From: Deltaproteobacteria bacterium
Lineage (GTDB): Bacteria; Desulfobacterota; Syntrophia; Syntrophales; Smithellaceae
NCBI GenBank assembly: GCA_012729055.1
Contig: JAAYDW010000056.1
Coordinates: 69,691 to 133,690 of the forward strand
DNA length: 64,000 bases
Direction of reading: 5' to 3'
Part shown: positions 34,346 through 42,920 of the stretch, in pieces
Layout of the letters: every line of letters starts with the position of its first letter
Numbering within the stretch: the stretch's first letter is position 1
Notes under the pieces: generated by a model
Told to the model about the DNA's origin: nothing
The model's input: the letters and a program-made list of their open reading frames with translations, nothing else
The model's database searches: none
Position numbers and translations under genes: made by a program

Positions 34346-35293
34346 ATGGACGGGATCGTGGTGATTGACAAGCCGGCCGGGTATTCGTCCCACGACGTCG
34401 TGAGCGAAGTGAAGAAGATACTGGGCGTCCGGAAGGCGGGACATACCGGAACGCTCGATCCGCTGGCAACCGGCGTGCTGCCGGTTTGCGTGGGCGAGGC
34501 GACCAAGCTGGCTCAGTTCTTGACCGCACAGCGCAAAACCTATCTGGCCACCATGCTGCTGGGAGTCGAGACCGATACGCAGGATACGGAAGGGCAGGTG
34601 ACCGAGACATCGGACCGGCAGGCGCCGGAAGAAGACATCCGGCAGGCGCTGGGACGGCTGGTGGGCCGGATCCGGCAGGTGCCGCCGGCCTATTCGGCGC
34701 TTAAATACAAAGGGAAACCTTTGTACCGGTACGCCCGGGCCGGAGAGTTTCCGGAAATTGCGGCGCGGGAGGTGGAAATTTTCGCGCTCGATGTGAAGAG
34801 CATCGTTTATCCGTACGTGACGTTTGAAATTTCCTGCTCGAAAGGCACGTACATCCGGACGGTCTGTTTGGATGCCGGCAGGATGCTGGGCTGCGGAGCG
34901 TGTCTGGCGGGACTGCGCCGTCTTAGGAGCGGTTCCTTTACGGAAGAGATGGCCGTGGCTTTGGAAAAGAAGCCGTCCACGGCGCAGAAAGAGGACCTTG
35001 TCGCCCGGCTGCTGCCGATGGCCCGGCTGCTGCCCGATATGCCGGCCATAGAAATCGATGAAGCACTGGCCGGCCGGATCCGGGCCGGCGTTCAGCCGGA
35101 TGCGGGAACGCTGCGGAAAAATGTTCTTCCTTTTCTTGCGGCGGGAGATGTGATAAAGTTTATTCTTCCTGATGGTGATCTGGTGGCTGTGGCAGAGATG
35201 CTGATGCCGGCCGACGCGCTGGCCGGTCAGGACGACAAAGCTCAGGCAGCCAGAATCCTGAGGGTATTAAAGAGAACGACACAGAATAACTGA
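34346..35293 (+). CDS. truB: tRNA pseudouridine-55 synthase
   Basis: 315 residues. The catalytic Asp38 is in HTGTLDPLATGVLPVC, preceded by the N-terminal MDGIVVIDKPAGYSSHDVV. Later motifs include QVPPAYSALKYKGKPLYRYAR and SCSKGTYIRTVC. It makes pseudouridine 55 in the T-loop of tRNAs. It starts six bases after nrnA and is followed 37 bases later by rpsO. A C-terminal PUA-like extension completes the usual bacterial length. Confidence 0.96.
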   Translation: MDGIVVIDKPAGYSSHDVVSEVKKILGVRKAGHTGTLDPLATGVLPVCVGEATKLAQFLTAQRKTYLATMLLGVETDTQDTEGQVTETSDRQAPEEDIRQALGRLVGRIRQVPPAYSALKYKGKPLYRYARAGEFPEIAAREVEIFALDVKSIVYPYVTFEISCSKGTYIRTVCLDAGRMLGCGACLAGLRRLRSGSFTEEMAVALEKKPSTAQKEDLVARLLPMARLLPDMPAIEIDEALAGRIRAGVQPDAGTLRKNVLPFLAAGDVIKFILPDGDLVAVAEMLMPADALAGQDDKAQAARILRVLKRTTQNN

Positions 35294-35330
35294 AAGTGAC
35301 AAGGAATTTTAAAAGAGGGAGGAAAGAAGC

Positions 35331-35597
35331 GTGTTAACTGTTGAAAAAAGAAAGGCATTAATCGAGGATTACCGGCTTCACGAAAAAGATACCGGATCCC
35401 CGGAGGTACAAATTGCTCTTTTGAGCGCCAGAATTGAATACCTGACGGAGCATTTCAAGGCGCATCAGAAAGACCATCATTCCCGGCGCGGTCTGTTGAA
35501 GCTCGTCGGGCAGAGGAGAAGGTTGCTCAATTACATCAAAGAAGACGATGTGGAGCGTTATCGTAACATAATCAAACGTCTGGGCCTCAGGAAATAA
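35331..35597 (+). CDS. rpsO: 30S ribosomal protein S15
   Basis: 88 residues, the exact family length. Phrases such as [16 protein letters not shown] and [21 protein letters not shown] identify S15, which binds 16S rRNA helices 20-22 early in 30S assembly. The start is GTG at 35331 with a strong GGGAGG site. In E. coli S15 represses its own translation and rpsO is co-transcribed with pnp; the same order is kept here with a long RNA duplex between the two. Confidence 0.97.
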   Translation: MLTVEKRKALIEDYRLHEKDTGSPEVQIALLSARIEYLTEHFKAHQKDHHSRRGLLKLVGQRRRLLNYIKEDDVERYRNIIKRLGLRK

Positions 35598-35605
35598 CGA
35601 AAGCC

Positions 35606-35693
35606 ATTCAAGGGCGGAAGGCAAAAGGATTCCCGATTGGACACGTATTGATCGCTGCCTGCGTCAGTCGGCTTTTGCGTTTCGCCCTTGAAT
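35606..35693 (+). promoter_or_regulatory. Long RNA duplex between rpsO and pnp (probable RNase III site)
   Basis: Arms 35606-35627 and 35672-35693 pair over 22 positions: 20 Watson-Crick, one G-T and one G-G mismatch. After a five-base bulge, a second stem, 35633-35639 with 35665-35671, adds seven pairs. This dsRNA lies eight bases after the rpsO stop and 141 bases before pnp. In E. coli a duplex in the same place is cut by RNase III and lets PNPase repress its own synthesis. The strand after the stem (AATTTGTC) is not a strong T-run, so processing is likelier than termination. Confidence 0.75.
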
Positions 35694-35833
35694 TTGTCTG
35701 TGCGCCTGTTTTTTGCAAATACGGGCGCGCGCCGCAATGTTCCATGGAAGTTGAAGGGTTTCCGCAGCTTGCCGCGGGAGTCTTTCCTTTCCTGTTCCGG
35801 ACAACAACAACCTAACAAGGTGGAGGAAATTTA

Positions 35834-37954
35834 ATGAGTAATGTATTTAGTACAGATTTCGCTGGGCGAAATTTTACAATCAAAACCAATTACGTAGCCG
35901 CGCAGGCGGATGGGTCCACGCTGGTCTATTACGGGGACACCGTGGTGCTGGTGACGGCCGTTTCTTTGAAAAGCGTGAGAGAGGGCGTCGATTTTCTGCC
36001 GCTCACCGTGGATTATCAGGAAATGACTTTTGCCGCCGGCAAAATTCCCGGCGGTTTTTTCAAGCGGGAAGGGCGGCCCAACGAGCGTGAAATTTTAACG
36101 TCGCGCATCATCGACCGGGCGATTCGTCCCCTGTTCCCCAAAGGCTATTATTCGGAAACCCAGATGGTGGCGACGCTGCTGTCGATGGACAAGGAAAACG
36201 ACGCGGATGTCGCGGCCATGATCGGCGCGTCCGCCGCGCTCGGGATATCCGACATTCCGTTCAAGGGGCCGATCGCCGGCGTGCGCGTCGGCCGGATCAA
36301 CGGCGAACTGGTCGCCAATGCGTCCGCGGAAAAAATGCAGGAAAGCGAAATGAACCTCTTTTTGGTGGGACGCAAGGTCACACCGAGCCGGTCGGGCCGT
36401 CCCTATGACGTGGAACTGGTGATGATGGAAGGCGAAGCCAAGGAAGCGCCGGAAGACGTCATTGTCGATGCCATCAAATTCGGTCTGGAAGCCGTTCGTC
36501 CGGTGATCGATCTGCAGGATCAGGTGCGGAAGCAGGTCGGCAGGGCCAAGCGGTCGGTGGAAGAAGAAACGCCGGACGAGGCGTTCATCGCGCGCATCCG
36601 CGAGGCGGCTCTGCCGGGGCTCAAGGAAGGCTACGGCATGCCGCGCAAACTGGAGCGCTACGCCAAACTGGCCGAGGTGCGGGAATCGGTAATCAAGAGC
36701 ATCAGTGACGGAGACGCGGCTCTCGCCAAGAAAGTGGCGTCGGTCATCGAACATCTGGAATCGCGCATTCTGCGGGACATGATCCTGCTGGAAAAGAAGA
36801 GAATCGACGGCCGCTTGTCGACCGAGATCCGCCCGATCAGTTCGGAAGTCGGCGTGCTGCCGCGCGCCCACGGATCGGCTCTCTTCAACCGCGGAGAAAC
36901 GCAGGCGCTGACCGCGCTCACCCTGGGAACCTCCTCGGATGAACAGCGCATGGACTACGTCAGCGGCGAGGAACACCGCTCCTTCCTGCTGCATTATAAT
37001 TTTCCGCCTTACAGCGTGGGCGAAGCCAAGTCGCTTCGGTCGCCCGGTCGCAGGGAAATCGGCCACGGCGCGCTGGCGCGCAAGGCGCTGGTTCCCGTGC
37101 TTCCGCCGCCGGAGCAGTTTCCCTACACGATCCGGATCGTTTCCGAGATTCTCTCCTCCAACGGCTCGTCCTCAATGGCGACGGTGTGCGGCGGCATTCT
37201 GTGTCTGATGGACGGCGGCGTGCCGGTGCGGGATATCGTCGCGGGCATTGCCATGGGGCTGCTCAAGGAAGGCGACGACGTCGTCATTCTGTCCGACATT
37301 CTGGGCGATGAAGACCATGCCGGCGATATGGACTTCAAGGTCTGCGGAACGGAGAAAGGCGTCACCGCCATGCAGATGGATATCAAGATCGACGGCCTGA
37401 CGGAGGACATCCTGCGCAAGGCGTTGGCCCAGGCCCGTGACGGCCGCCTGTTCATCATCGGCAAGATTCGTGAAACCCTGTCCGCGCCGCGTTCGGATAT
37501 TTCGCTCTATGCGCCGCGCATCACCACCGTCAAGGTGAAGGAAGACCAGGTGCGCACCGTCATCGGCTCCGGCGGAAAGAACATCCGCCAGATCATCAGC
37601 GAGACCGGCGTCACCATCGACGTGGAAGACGACGGGACGGTGACGATTGCGTCCGCCGACGCCGAAGCGGCGGCCCGTGCCGTGGCGATGGTCAAGTGGC
37701 TTACCGAAGAAGCGGAAGTCGGCAAGATTTACCGCGGCACCGTCAAGAAAATCGTCGATTTCGGCGCGTTTGTCGAAATTCTTCCCGGAACGGAAGGCCT
37801 GCTGCACATTTCGCAGATCGCCAAGGAAAGAATCGCCAAGGTCACGGATGTTCTGCAGGAAGGCGACGAAGTCATGGTCAAAGTGTTGGAAGTGGACAAA
37901 CAGGGCAAAATCCGTCTCAGCCGGAAAGAAGCGCTGGGCGCGGAAATCAAGTAG
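35834..37954 (+). CDS. pnp: Polyribonucleotide nucleotidyltransferase (PNPase)
   Basis: 706 residues, normal length. Two RNase PH domains (about 10-230 and 315-545) flank the helical linker. A KH domain ([20 protein letters not shown]) and an S1 domain ([23 protein letters not shown]) complete it. It degrades RNA 3'-to-5' by phosphorolysis and is part of the RNA degradosome in many bacteria. The start has a perfect GGAGG seven to eight bases upstream. An imperfect-tail hairpin follows the stop. Confidence 0.97.
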   Translation: MSNVFSTDFAGRNFTIKTNYVAAQADGSTLVYYGDTVVLVTAVSLKSVREGVDFLPLTVDYQEMTFAAGKIPGGFFKREGRPNEREILTSRIIDRAIRPLFPKGYYSETQMVATLLSMDKENDADVAAMIGASAALGISDIPFKGPIAGVRVGRINGELVANASAEKMQESEMNLFLVGRKVTPSRSGRPYDVELVMMEGEAKEAPEDVIVDAIKFGLEAVRPVIDLQDQVRKQVGRAKRSVEEETPDEAFIARIREAALPGLKEGYGMPRKLERYAKLAEVRESVIKSISDGDAALAKKVASVIEHLESRILRDMILLEKKRIDGRLSTEIRPISSEVGVLPRAHGSALFNRGETQALTALTLGTSSDEQRMDYVSGEEHRSFLLHYNFPPYSVGEAKSLRSPGRREIGHGALARKALVPVLPPPEQFPYTIRIVSEILSSNGSSSMATVCGGILCLMDGGVPVRDIVAGIAMGLLKEGDDVVILSDILGDEDHAGDMDFKVCGTEKGVTAMQMDIKIDGLTEDILRKALAQARDGRLFIIGKIRETLSAPRSDISLYAPRITTVKVKEDQVRTVIGSGGKNIRQIISETGVTIDVEDDGTVTIASADAEAAARAVAMVKWLTEEAEVGKIYRGTVKKIVDFGAFVEILPGTEGLLHISQIAKERIAKVTDVLQEGDEVMVKVLEVDKQGKIRLSRKEALGAEIK

Positions 37955-37975
37955 CTGCTCATCGGCGAGAGACCT

Positions 37976-38010
37976 TCATTCCGCGCCGGGCGTCTGCCGG
38001 CGCGGAATGA
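37976..38010 (+). terminator. Hairpin after pnp, possible terminator
   Basis: A perfect 12-bp stem TCATTCCGCGCC (37976-37987) with its complement (37999-38010) and an 11-base loop, 21 bases after the pnp stop. Only ATTTCC follows, so it may be a weak terminator or an mRNA-protecting stem; it ends 14 bases before dut. Confidence 0.5.
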
Positions 38011-38024
38011 ATTTCCAGTGTTTC

Positions 38025-38468
38025 ATGAAAACCATAAAAGTTCATATTCAGAGAATTGCCGGCAGCGAGGATCTCCCGCTGCCCCGCTATATGACCGACC
38101 AGGCGGCGGGAATGGACCTCGTTGCGGCTGTCGCCGCGGACGAAACGATTCCGCCCGGCGGGCGCAGAAAAATTCCGACCGGCATCGCCGTAGCCCTGCC
38201 GGAAGGCTATGAGGCGCAGATTCGTCCGCGCAGCGGCCTGGCGCTGCATCAGGGGGTGACGCTTTTAAACGCTCCCGGAACGATCGACGCAGATTACCGC
38301 GGTGAGATCGCGCTCATCGTCATCAACCACGGCGCCGCCCCGTTCGTTGTAACAAGGGGTCTGCGCCTCGCGCAAATGGTTGTCGCCCGCGTCTGCCGGG
38401 CCGAGTGGATCGAGTCGACCGTCCTGGAGGAAACCGCCCGGGGGCAGGGCGGCTTCGGACACACCTGA
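38025..38468 (+). CDS. dut: dUTP diphosphatase (dUTPase)
   Basis: 147 residues, trimeric all-beta dUTPase. Motif 1 AAGMDLVA, motif 2 [10 protein letters not shown], motif 3 [11 protein letters not shown], motif 4 RLAQMVV and the Gly-rich motif 5 at the C-terminus ([10 protein letters not shown]) are all present. It hydrolyses dUTP to dUMP and PPi, keeping uracil out of DNA. The ATG at 38025 gives the normal family length; the frame is open upstream into pnp but that part is not related. Confidence 0.95.
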   Translation: MKTIKVHIQRIAGSEDLPLPRYMTDQAAGMDLVAAVAADETIPPGGRRKIPTGIAVALPEGYEAQIRPRSGLALHQGVTLLNAPGTIDADYRGEIALIVINHGAAPFVVTRGLRLAQMVVARVCRAEWIESTVLEETARGQGGFGHT

Positions 38469-38549
38469 AACGCGGCCGGGACGTGTTTTGCATTTGCGCC
38501 AAAACAGTGATATGCAATCATCAAAATAAAGTGCGGCAAGTAAACGTTC

Positions 38550-39725
38550 ATGAAAAAATTCAAAGTTAAAAAGACTTTTCAGGAAATCAACGAAAAGATC
38601 AAAAAAGGGTGCGCGGTGGTCGTCACCGCCGAGGAAATGATCGATGTGGTGGAACGTCACGGAGAGGTCGAGGCGGCCCGCCGCATCGATGTCGTCACGA
38701 CCGGAACCTTCGGCGCGATGTGCTCCTCGGGCGCCTTTCTGAATTTCGGCCATACGGCGCCGCGCATTCGGGCGTCCCGCGTCTGGCTCAACGACGTGCC
38801 CGCCTACGGCGGCATTGCGGCGGTCGACTGCTATCTGGGCGCGACGGAAGTCGTCGAGGGCGACCCGCAAAACAGCGTGTATCCCGGCGAATTCAATTAC
38901 GGCGGCGGTCACGTGATCGAAGATCTGGTGTCCGGCAACGTCGTCAAATTGCGTGCCGAGGGATACGGGACGGATTGTTATCCGGCGCGCAAATTCGAGA
39001 AAAACATCACCATCAACGACTTGCGGGACGCCTTCCTGTTCAATCCGCGCAACGCCTATCAAAACTATAATTGCGCCGTGAACCTCTCCGACACGACGAT
39101 TTACACTTACATGGGCATTCTGCGTCCGCGCATGGCCAACGCATCTTACGCGACGTCAGGCCAGCTCAGTCCCCTGTTCAACGATCCCTACTACCGGACG
39201 ATCGGCGTCGGAACGCGGATCTTCCTGGGCGGCGCCCAGGGCTTTGTCGCCTGGCCGGGCACACAGCACAATCCCCACGCGGCCAGGTCCGCGAACGGCG
39301 TTCCCAAGGAAGGGGCGGGCACTCTGGCGGTGATCGGCAACCTGAAGGAGATGAGCCCCGAGTGGCTCACAGGCGCCAGCATCTTAGGATACGGTGTTTC
39401 TTTGTTTGTCGGCATCGGCATTCCCATTCCCATTCTCGATGAAGAAATGGCCCGCTACACCGCCGTCCGGGATGCGGATATCTACGCCCAAGTGTACGAT
39501 TACAGCATGGACTATCCCAAGGGCAATCCCAAGCCCGTCGCGGAAGTGAGTTACGGGGATTTACGCAGCGGTTCGGTGATGATCGACAATAAAAAAGTGA
39601 TTACTGCGCCCTTATCCAGTTATTACAAGGCCGGCCAGATTGCCAATCTGCTGAAGGACTGGATTGAAGGCGGCAAATTTCTCCTCGGCGAACCGCAGCA
39701 GAATCTTCCTTCCATCCCTTTTTGA
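38550..39725 (+). CDS. DUF39 homocysteine-biosynthesis / sulfur-transfer protein
   Basis: 391 residues of the DUF39 (COG1900) family. The archaeal member MA1821 converts aspartate semialdehyde to homocysteine using sulfide, with a ferredoxin-type partner. Conserved-looking Cys are at 58 (MCSSGAF), 94, 143 (GTDCYPARKF) and 174; Cys58 and Cys143 are the likeliest catalytic pair. No CBS domain is attached and no partner ferredoxin gene is adjacent. The ribosome site is weak. It suits an anaerobe that assimilates sulfide directly (inference). Confidence 0.85.
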   Translation: MKKFKVKKTFQEINEKIKKGCAVVVTAEEMIDVVERHGEVEAARRIDVVTTGTFGAMCSSGAFLNFGHTAPRIRASRVWLNDVPAYGGIAAVDCYLGATEVVEGDPQNSVYPGEFNYGGGHVIEDLVSGNVVKLRAEGYGTDCYPARKFEKNITINDLRDAFLFNPRNAYQNYNCAVNLSDTTIYTYMGILRPRMANASYATSGQLSPLFNDPYYRTIGVGTRIFLGGAQGFVAWPGTQHNPHAARSANGVPKEGAGTLAVIGNLKEMSPEWLTGASILGYGVSLFVGIGIPIPILDEEMARYTAVRDADIYAQVYDYSMDYPKGNPKPVAEVSYGDLRSGSVMIDNKKVITAPLSSYYKAGQIANLLKDWIEGGKFLLGEPQQNLPSIPF

Positions 39726-39758
39726 TCCACCGCAGGAACAACAGCGGATAAACCCGCG

Positions 39759-39783
39759 CCTCTTCCCCATGGGGAGAGGTTTT
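39759..39783 (+). terminator. Terminator after the DUF39 gene
   Basis: CCTCTTCCCC pairs with GGGGAGAGG (one bulged T) across a two-base AT turn, followed by TTTT. It lies 34 bases after the stop codon. Confidence 0.65.
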
Positions 39784-39815
39784 GCGGCGGTTGTCCGGCT
39801 GCGGCGGTGACGAAT

Positions 39816-40004
39816 ATCACATAAATATCCTTTTTGCTTAATGTTTTGAAAAAAGAGATCGACAAATTTTTTGTGACGGCATATTATCACAGCGTAGATT
39901 AATTAATATTAATTAATCTTAATAATTGTTAATATTTTTCTTGACAATTTCCATTACTTGTAGTTTTTTGGAGCCAAACAGTAAAGGAATTGCTTTAAGT
40001 CTTT
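39816..40004 (+). promoter_or_regulatory. AT-rich control region ahead of the XRE regulator gene
   Basis: A stretch far richer in A+T than its surroundings. It contains TGTGA (39872-39876) and TCACA (39887-39891) as an inverted repeat with a 10-base spacer, a perfect 24-bp AT palindrome (39896-39919, half-site AGATTAATTAAT), and a TTGACA box at 39941-39946 with only a poor -10 candidate. No gene is seen here. It probably holds the promoter and operators of the downstream regulator gene. Confidence 0.6.
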
Positions 40005-40202
40005 ATGGAAAATATCAAGAAAAATAGAGTAAAAAAGTATCGAGAGTCCATTCCGCTCAGCATTTCCGAGCTGGCCCGTAAGGCGGGATTAACGCCGCAG
40101 ACAGTGGCCAAAATGGAAAAAGGATTGCCCACGAGAAAAAACTCTGAGTTAAAGGTAGCCAAGGCCCTGCAAAAATCACACGAAGACGTCTTCCCGCAAT
40201 AG
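40005..40202 (+). CDS. Small XRE-family helix-turn-helix regulator
   Basis: 65 residues, essentially one DNA-binding domain. The helix-turn-helix is in SISELARKAGLTPQTVAKMEKG (about 19-40), followed by a helix LKVAKALQKSHEDVF. No effector or dimerisation domain is attached. It sits directly downstream of the AT-rich palindromic region and 46 bases before the FtsB-like gene on the same strand. It could autoregulate through the palindrome or control the pil genes that follow (inference). Confidence 0.85.
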   Translation: MENIKKNRVKKYRESIPLSISELARKAGLTPQTVAKMEKGLPTRKNSELKVAKALQKSHEDVFPQ

Positions 40203-40248
40203 GGGGCGCGCGGGTGGATCGCCTTGTGTCGGGAGGATTTGATTATCA

Positions 40249-40515
40249 ATGAAGATAGGCAGGTATTTAGTAGCCTTTTTATTTCTCATGGCGCTCTTAA
40301 TTACCTTCGGGAACCGGGGGATCGTTGATAATTACTTAATGAATAACAGACTGGCCCAGCTCAAGGCGGAAAACGATCATCTGACGGTCCTCAACAAGGA
40401 CCTGGAAAAAAAGATCCATTTATTGAGAAGTGATCCGGCATACATTGAAACCATTGCCCGCAATGAACTGGGCATGGTGAAAAAAGGAGATATTGTATAC
40501 AGGATGGCAAAATGA
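40249..40515 (+). CDS. FtsB/DivIC-like septum formation initiator protein
   Basis: 88 residues. A single N-terminal membrane helix (about 5-22) is followed by a coiled coil (about 32-62, RLAQLKAENDHLTVLNKDLEK) and the conserved short C-terminal part with YIETIARNELGMVKKGDIVYR. This is the DivIC/FtsB layout, a periplasmic coiled coil that links FtsL and FtsQ in the divisome. The ribosome site GGGAGG is good. It lies 45 bases before pilM, an unusual neighbour. Confidence 0.88.
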   Translation: MKIGRYLVAFLFLMALLITFGNRGIVDNYLMNNRLAQLKAENDHLTVLNKDLEKKIHLLRSDPAYIETIARNELGMVKKGDIVYRMAK

Positions 40516-40560
40516 GGGACAGGTTGTTCATAAGGTAGAAACGACTTATTCGGTGCTTTG

Positions 40561-41637
40561 ATGGATATAAAAGAATTATTTACCGGAACGAAGAAACTGG
40601 TCGGCTTGGACATCGGTTCTAATTCTCTGAAGCTTGCGGAGATCATCAGCACGTCCCATGGCTATGTTCTCAACCGGTTCCGACAGATTCCCGTAACGCC
40701 GGGAATCATCGTGGACGGCGTTTTGGAGGACGCAGCGGCCCTGTCGGCGAGTATCAAGGAACTTTTCCATAATTCCGGATGCAAGGGAAAAGGAATCGTC
40801 ACCTCACTTTCCGGAAGTTCCGTCATTGTCAAGAAAGTCACCCTGGCGCAAATGGAAGAGGCCGACCTGCGGGAGCTCATCCGCGACGAAGCGGGGAAAT
40901 ACCTTCCCTTCGACAATATGGATGACGTCAATTTTGATTTTCAGATTCTCGGGGACAACGAGTACAACCCCAATCAAATGGATGTCATCATCGTCGCAGC
41001 CAAAAAAACGGACGTCAACAGTTATCTGGATGCGATTACGGCGGCCGGCCTCACGGTGCTGATCATGGACGTGGATTCCTTTGCGCTGGAGACGATGTAT
41101 GAAGCCAACTACGACTTCGAAGAAAATGAAATCGTGGTGATCGTCAACATCGGCGCGGGATTGACCAACATCAATGTGATCAAGGGCGGCATGTCCATCT
41201 TTACCCGGGATTTTACGATCGCGGGAAATGCCATCACCGAAGGACTGCAGGACAGATACGGCGTGTCGCCGGAAGAAGCGGAACGGATGAAAATTGAAGG
41301 CGTTCCCGGCGGCGAGCAGGAGAACCTCGATCTGAGAAACGCTATTCTGGAATGCGCCGAACCGATCTGCGCGGAAATCGAAAGATCCGTCGATTATTTC
41401 CGTTCAACCTTCGGCGGCGACTACATCAAGCGCGTGTATCTCTCGGGCGGATCTTCAAGAATTGCGGGGCTGAGCGGCCATATGTCCCAGCGGCTGAACA
41501 TCGAGACGGATGTCATCAATCCTCTTTTAAAAATCGGATACAACAAAAAGAATATTGATGCGGGGAAGATCGAAAGCATCAAGACTCTCGGTGCCGTGGC
41601 CATCGGGCTGGGTTTGAGAAAAATAGGTGATAAATGA
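40561..41637 (+). CDS. pilM: Type IV pilus assembly protein PilM
   Basis: 358 residues, actin/FtsA-like ATPase fold. The phosphate-binding loop LVGLDIGSNSLKLAEI is near the N-terminus, and the later VVIVNIGAGLTNINV and VYLSGGSSRIAGL complete the nucleotide site. PilM is cytoplasmic, binds the PilN N-terminus and links the inner-membrane alignment complex to the pilus motor. The ATG at 40561 is chosen; an overlapping TTG three bases earlier is also possible. The stop overlaps the pilN start by four bases. Confidence 0.94.
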   Translation: MDIKELFTGTKKLVGLDIGSNSLKLAEIISTSHGYVLNRFRQIPVTPGIIVDGVLEDAAALSASIKELFHNSGCKGKGIVTSLSGSSVIVKKVTLAQMEEADLRELIRDEAGKYLPFDNMDDVNFDFQILGDNEYNPNQMDVIIVAAKKTDVNSYLDAITAAGLTVLIMDVDSFALETMYEANYDFEENEIVVIVNIGAGLTNINVIKGGMSIFTRDFTIAGNAITEGLQDRYGVSPEEAERMKIEGVPGGEQENLDLRNAILECAEPICAEIERSVDYFRSTFGGDYIKRVYLSGGSSRIAGLSGHMSQRLNIETDVINPLLKIGYNKKNIDAGKIESIKTLGAVAIGLGLRKIGDK

Positions 41638-42182
41638 TTAAGATTAATCTTTTACCTTACCGAGAAAAAGAAAAGAAAGAAAATCTGTCCCGGCAGATCA
41701 CCATTATCGTGGGGGTTTTCATCCTCTTTATCCTTTGTCTGGTCTGGCTGCAGATTTATATGGTGTCCCAGGTTCGAGACCTGGAAGCAAAAATGGCGGA
41801 ATCCCAGCGGACGTTGAAGATTTTAAATGAAAAAGTCGGCGATCTGGAAAAATTCAAGCTTAAAAAGGCGGAACTGCAGCTGAAGCTCGCTGTGATCGCC
41901 AAACTGGAAGAGAACCGCCTGTTGCCGGTGAAAACACTGGATGATCTGGCCATGCTGGTGCCGCAAAAAGATATCTGGCTGGTGAAGATAACGCAGAGTA
42001 AAAACAGTCTGACCATCGAGGGCATCGGCCGGGACAATATCGCCGCCGCAAATTTTATGAAAACCATAGAAGGTTTTTCTCCCATTCAGTCGGTTGATCT
42101 GGTTTCCTCCAAGAAAACGGATGTGGCCGGCGTCACCCTGCAACGTTTTATTTTTTCCTGTAAAATGAAAAAGGGGTTTTAA
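41634..42182 (+). CDS. pilN: Type IV pilus assembly protein PilN
   Basis: 182 residues. The cytoplasmic N-terminus IKINLLPYREKEK is the conserved PilM-binding motif. A single membrane helix (about 20-42) and a periplasmic coiled coil plus ferredoxin-like domain follow. It partners PilO in the inner-membrane alignment complex of type IV pili. The start overlaps the pilM stop (ATGA), so translation is coupled, and pilO begins three bases after the stop. Confidence 0.93.
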   Translation: MIKINLLPYREKEKKENLSRQITIIVGVFILFILCLVWLQIYMVSQVRDLEAKMAESQRTLKILNEKVGDLEKFKLKKAELQLKLAVIAKLEENRLLPVKTLDDLAMLVPQKDIWLVKITQSKNSLTIEGIGRDNIAAANFMKTIEGFSPIQSVDLVSSKKTDVAGVTLQRFIFSCKMKKGF

Positions 42183-42185
42183 CGT

Positions 42186-42920
42186 ATGGCCATTACAATC
42201 AATGATCTCAAAAAATTGTCCCCCCAGGCCAAAGCCCTGATCGTCATTCTGGTGGTTTTCATCATCGGCTACTTGTATTACTTTTACTTTTTATCGGATG
42301 TCCTGACGAAAAAAGCGACGCTGGAAAAGGATTTGCAGGACATCCAGTCGCAGATCACGCAGAAGGAAAAAATCGTCCTGCAGTACGACAAGTACAAAGC
42401 CGAAGTTGCAGCGCTTGAGGAAAATTACAAAGTGGCCCTGTTAAAACTTCCCGATCAGCGGGAAATCCCCGGCCTTTTTCATTCCGTTGCCCTGGCGGGC
42501 CGGGAAGCGGATGTTGAGTTTGTGTTGTTTGAACCGCAGGTCGCCGTGGCCAAAACCCTGGATCAGGCGGAGCTCGATACACCGGCGGTTTCGGCGCTGC
42601 TGAAACCGTCCGACCAGAAAACGGAAGCGCCCAAGAAGCAGGCGGCGAAAGGAGACGGCAAGAAACCGGCGGAACCGGAGCCGTTCTACCAGGAGATTCC
42701 GGTGAAAGTCACGGTGACGGGGCATTTCCAAAATACGCTGCATTTTTTTGAAAAGGTAGCCAAACTGCCGCGGATTGTCAATGTGTCCGAAATTTCCATG
42801 GGCGACCGCAAGGACGTCAAGGGACGGGGACATCTTCTTACGACCTCCTGTACGATCAGGACGTATATGTTTGTGGATAAACAAGAGCAGACTCATGAGA
42901 AGAAAAATGAAAAAAAATAA
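42186..42920 (+). CDS. pilO: Type IV pilus assembly protein PilO
   Basis: 244 residues. One membrane helix (about 14-38) precedes a coiled coil (about 40-90) and a periplasmic domain, with a Pro/Lys-rich insertion at about 140-160 (KQAAKGDGKKPAEPE). PilO forms a dimer with PilN and contacts PilP, connecting the inner membrane to the secretin. It begins three bases after pilN, and its end overlaps the pilP start by 26 bases, consistent with a single operon. Confidence 0.92.
   Translation: MAITINDLKKLSPQAKALIVILVVFIIGYLYYFYFLSDVLTKKATLEKDLQDIQSQITQKEKIVLQYDKYKAEVAALEENYKVALLKLPDQREIPGLFHSVALAGREADVEFVLFEPQVAVAKTLDQAELDTPAVSALLKPSDQKTEAPKKQAAKGDGKKPAEPEPFYQEIPVKVTVTGHFQNTLHFFEKVAKLPRIVNVSEISMGDRKDVKGRGHLLTTSCTIRTYMFVDKQEQTHEKKNEKK

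Noticed and set aside
39816-40004. The AT-rich region as a replication origin
   Set aside because: I saw no DnaA-box cluster and no dnaA, dnaN or parAB nearby; a promoter/operator region fits better.
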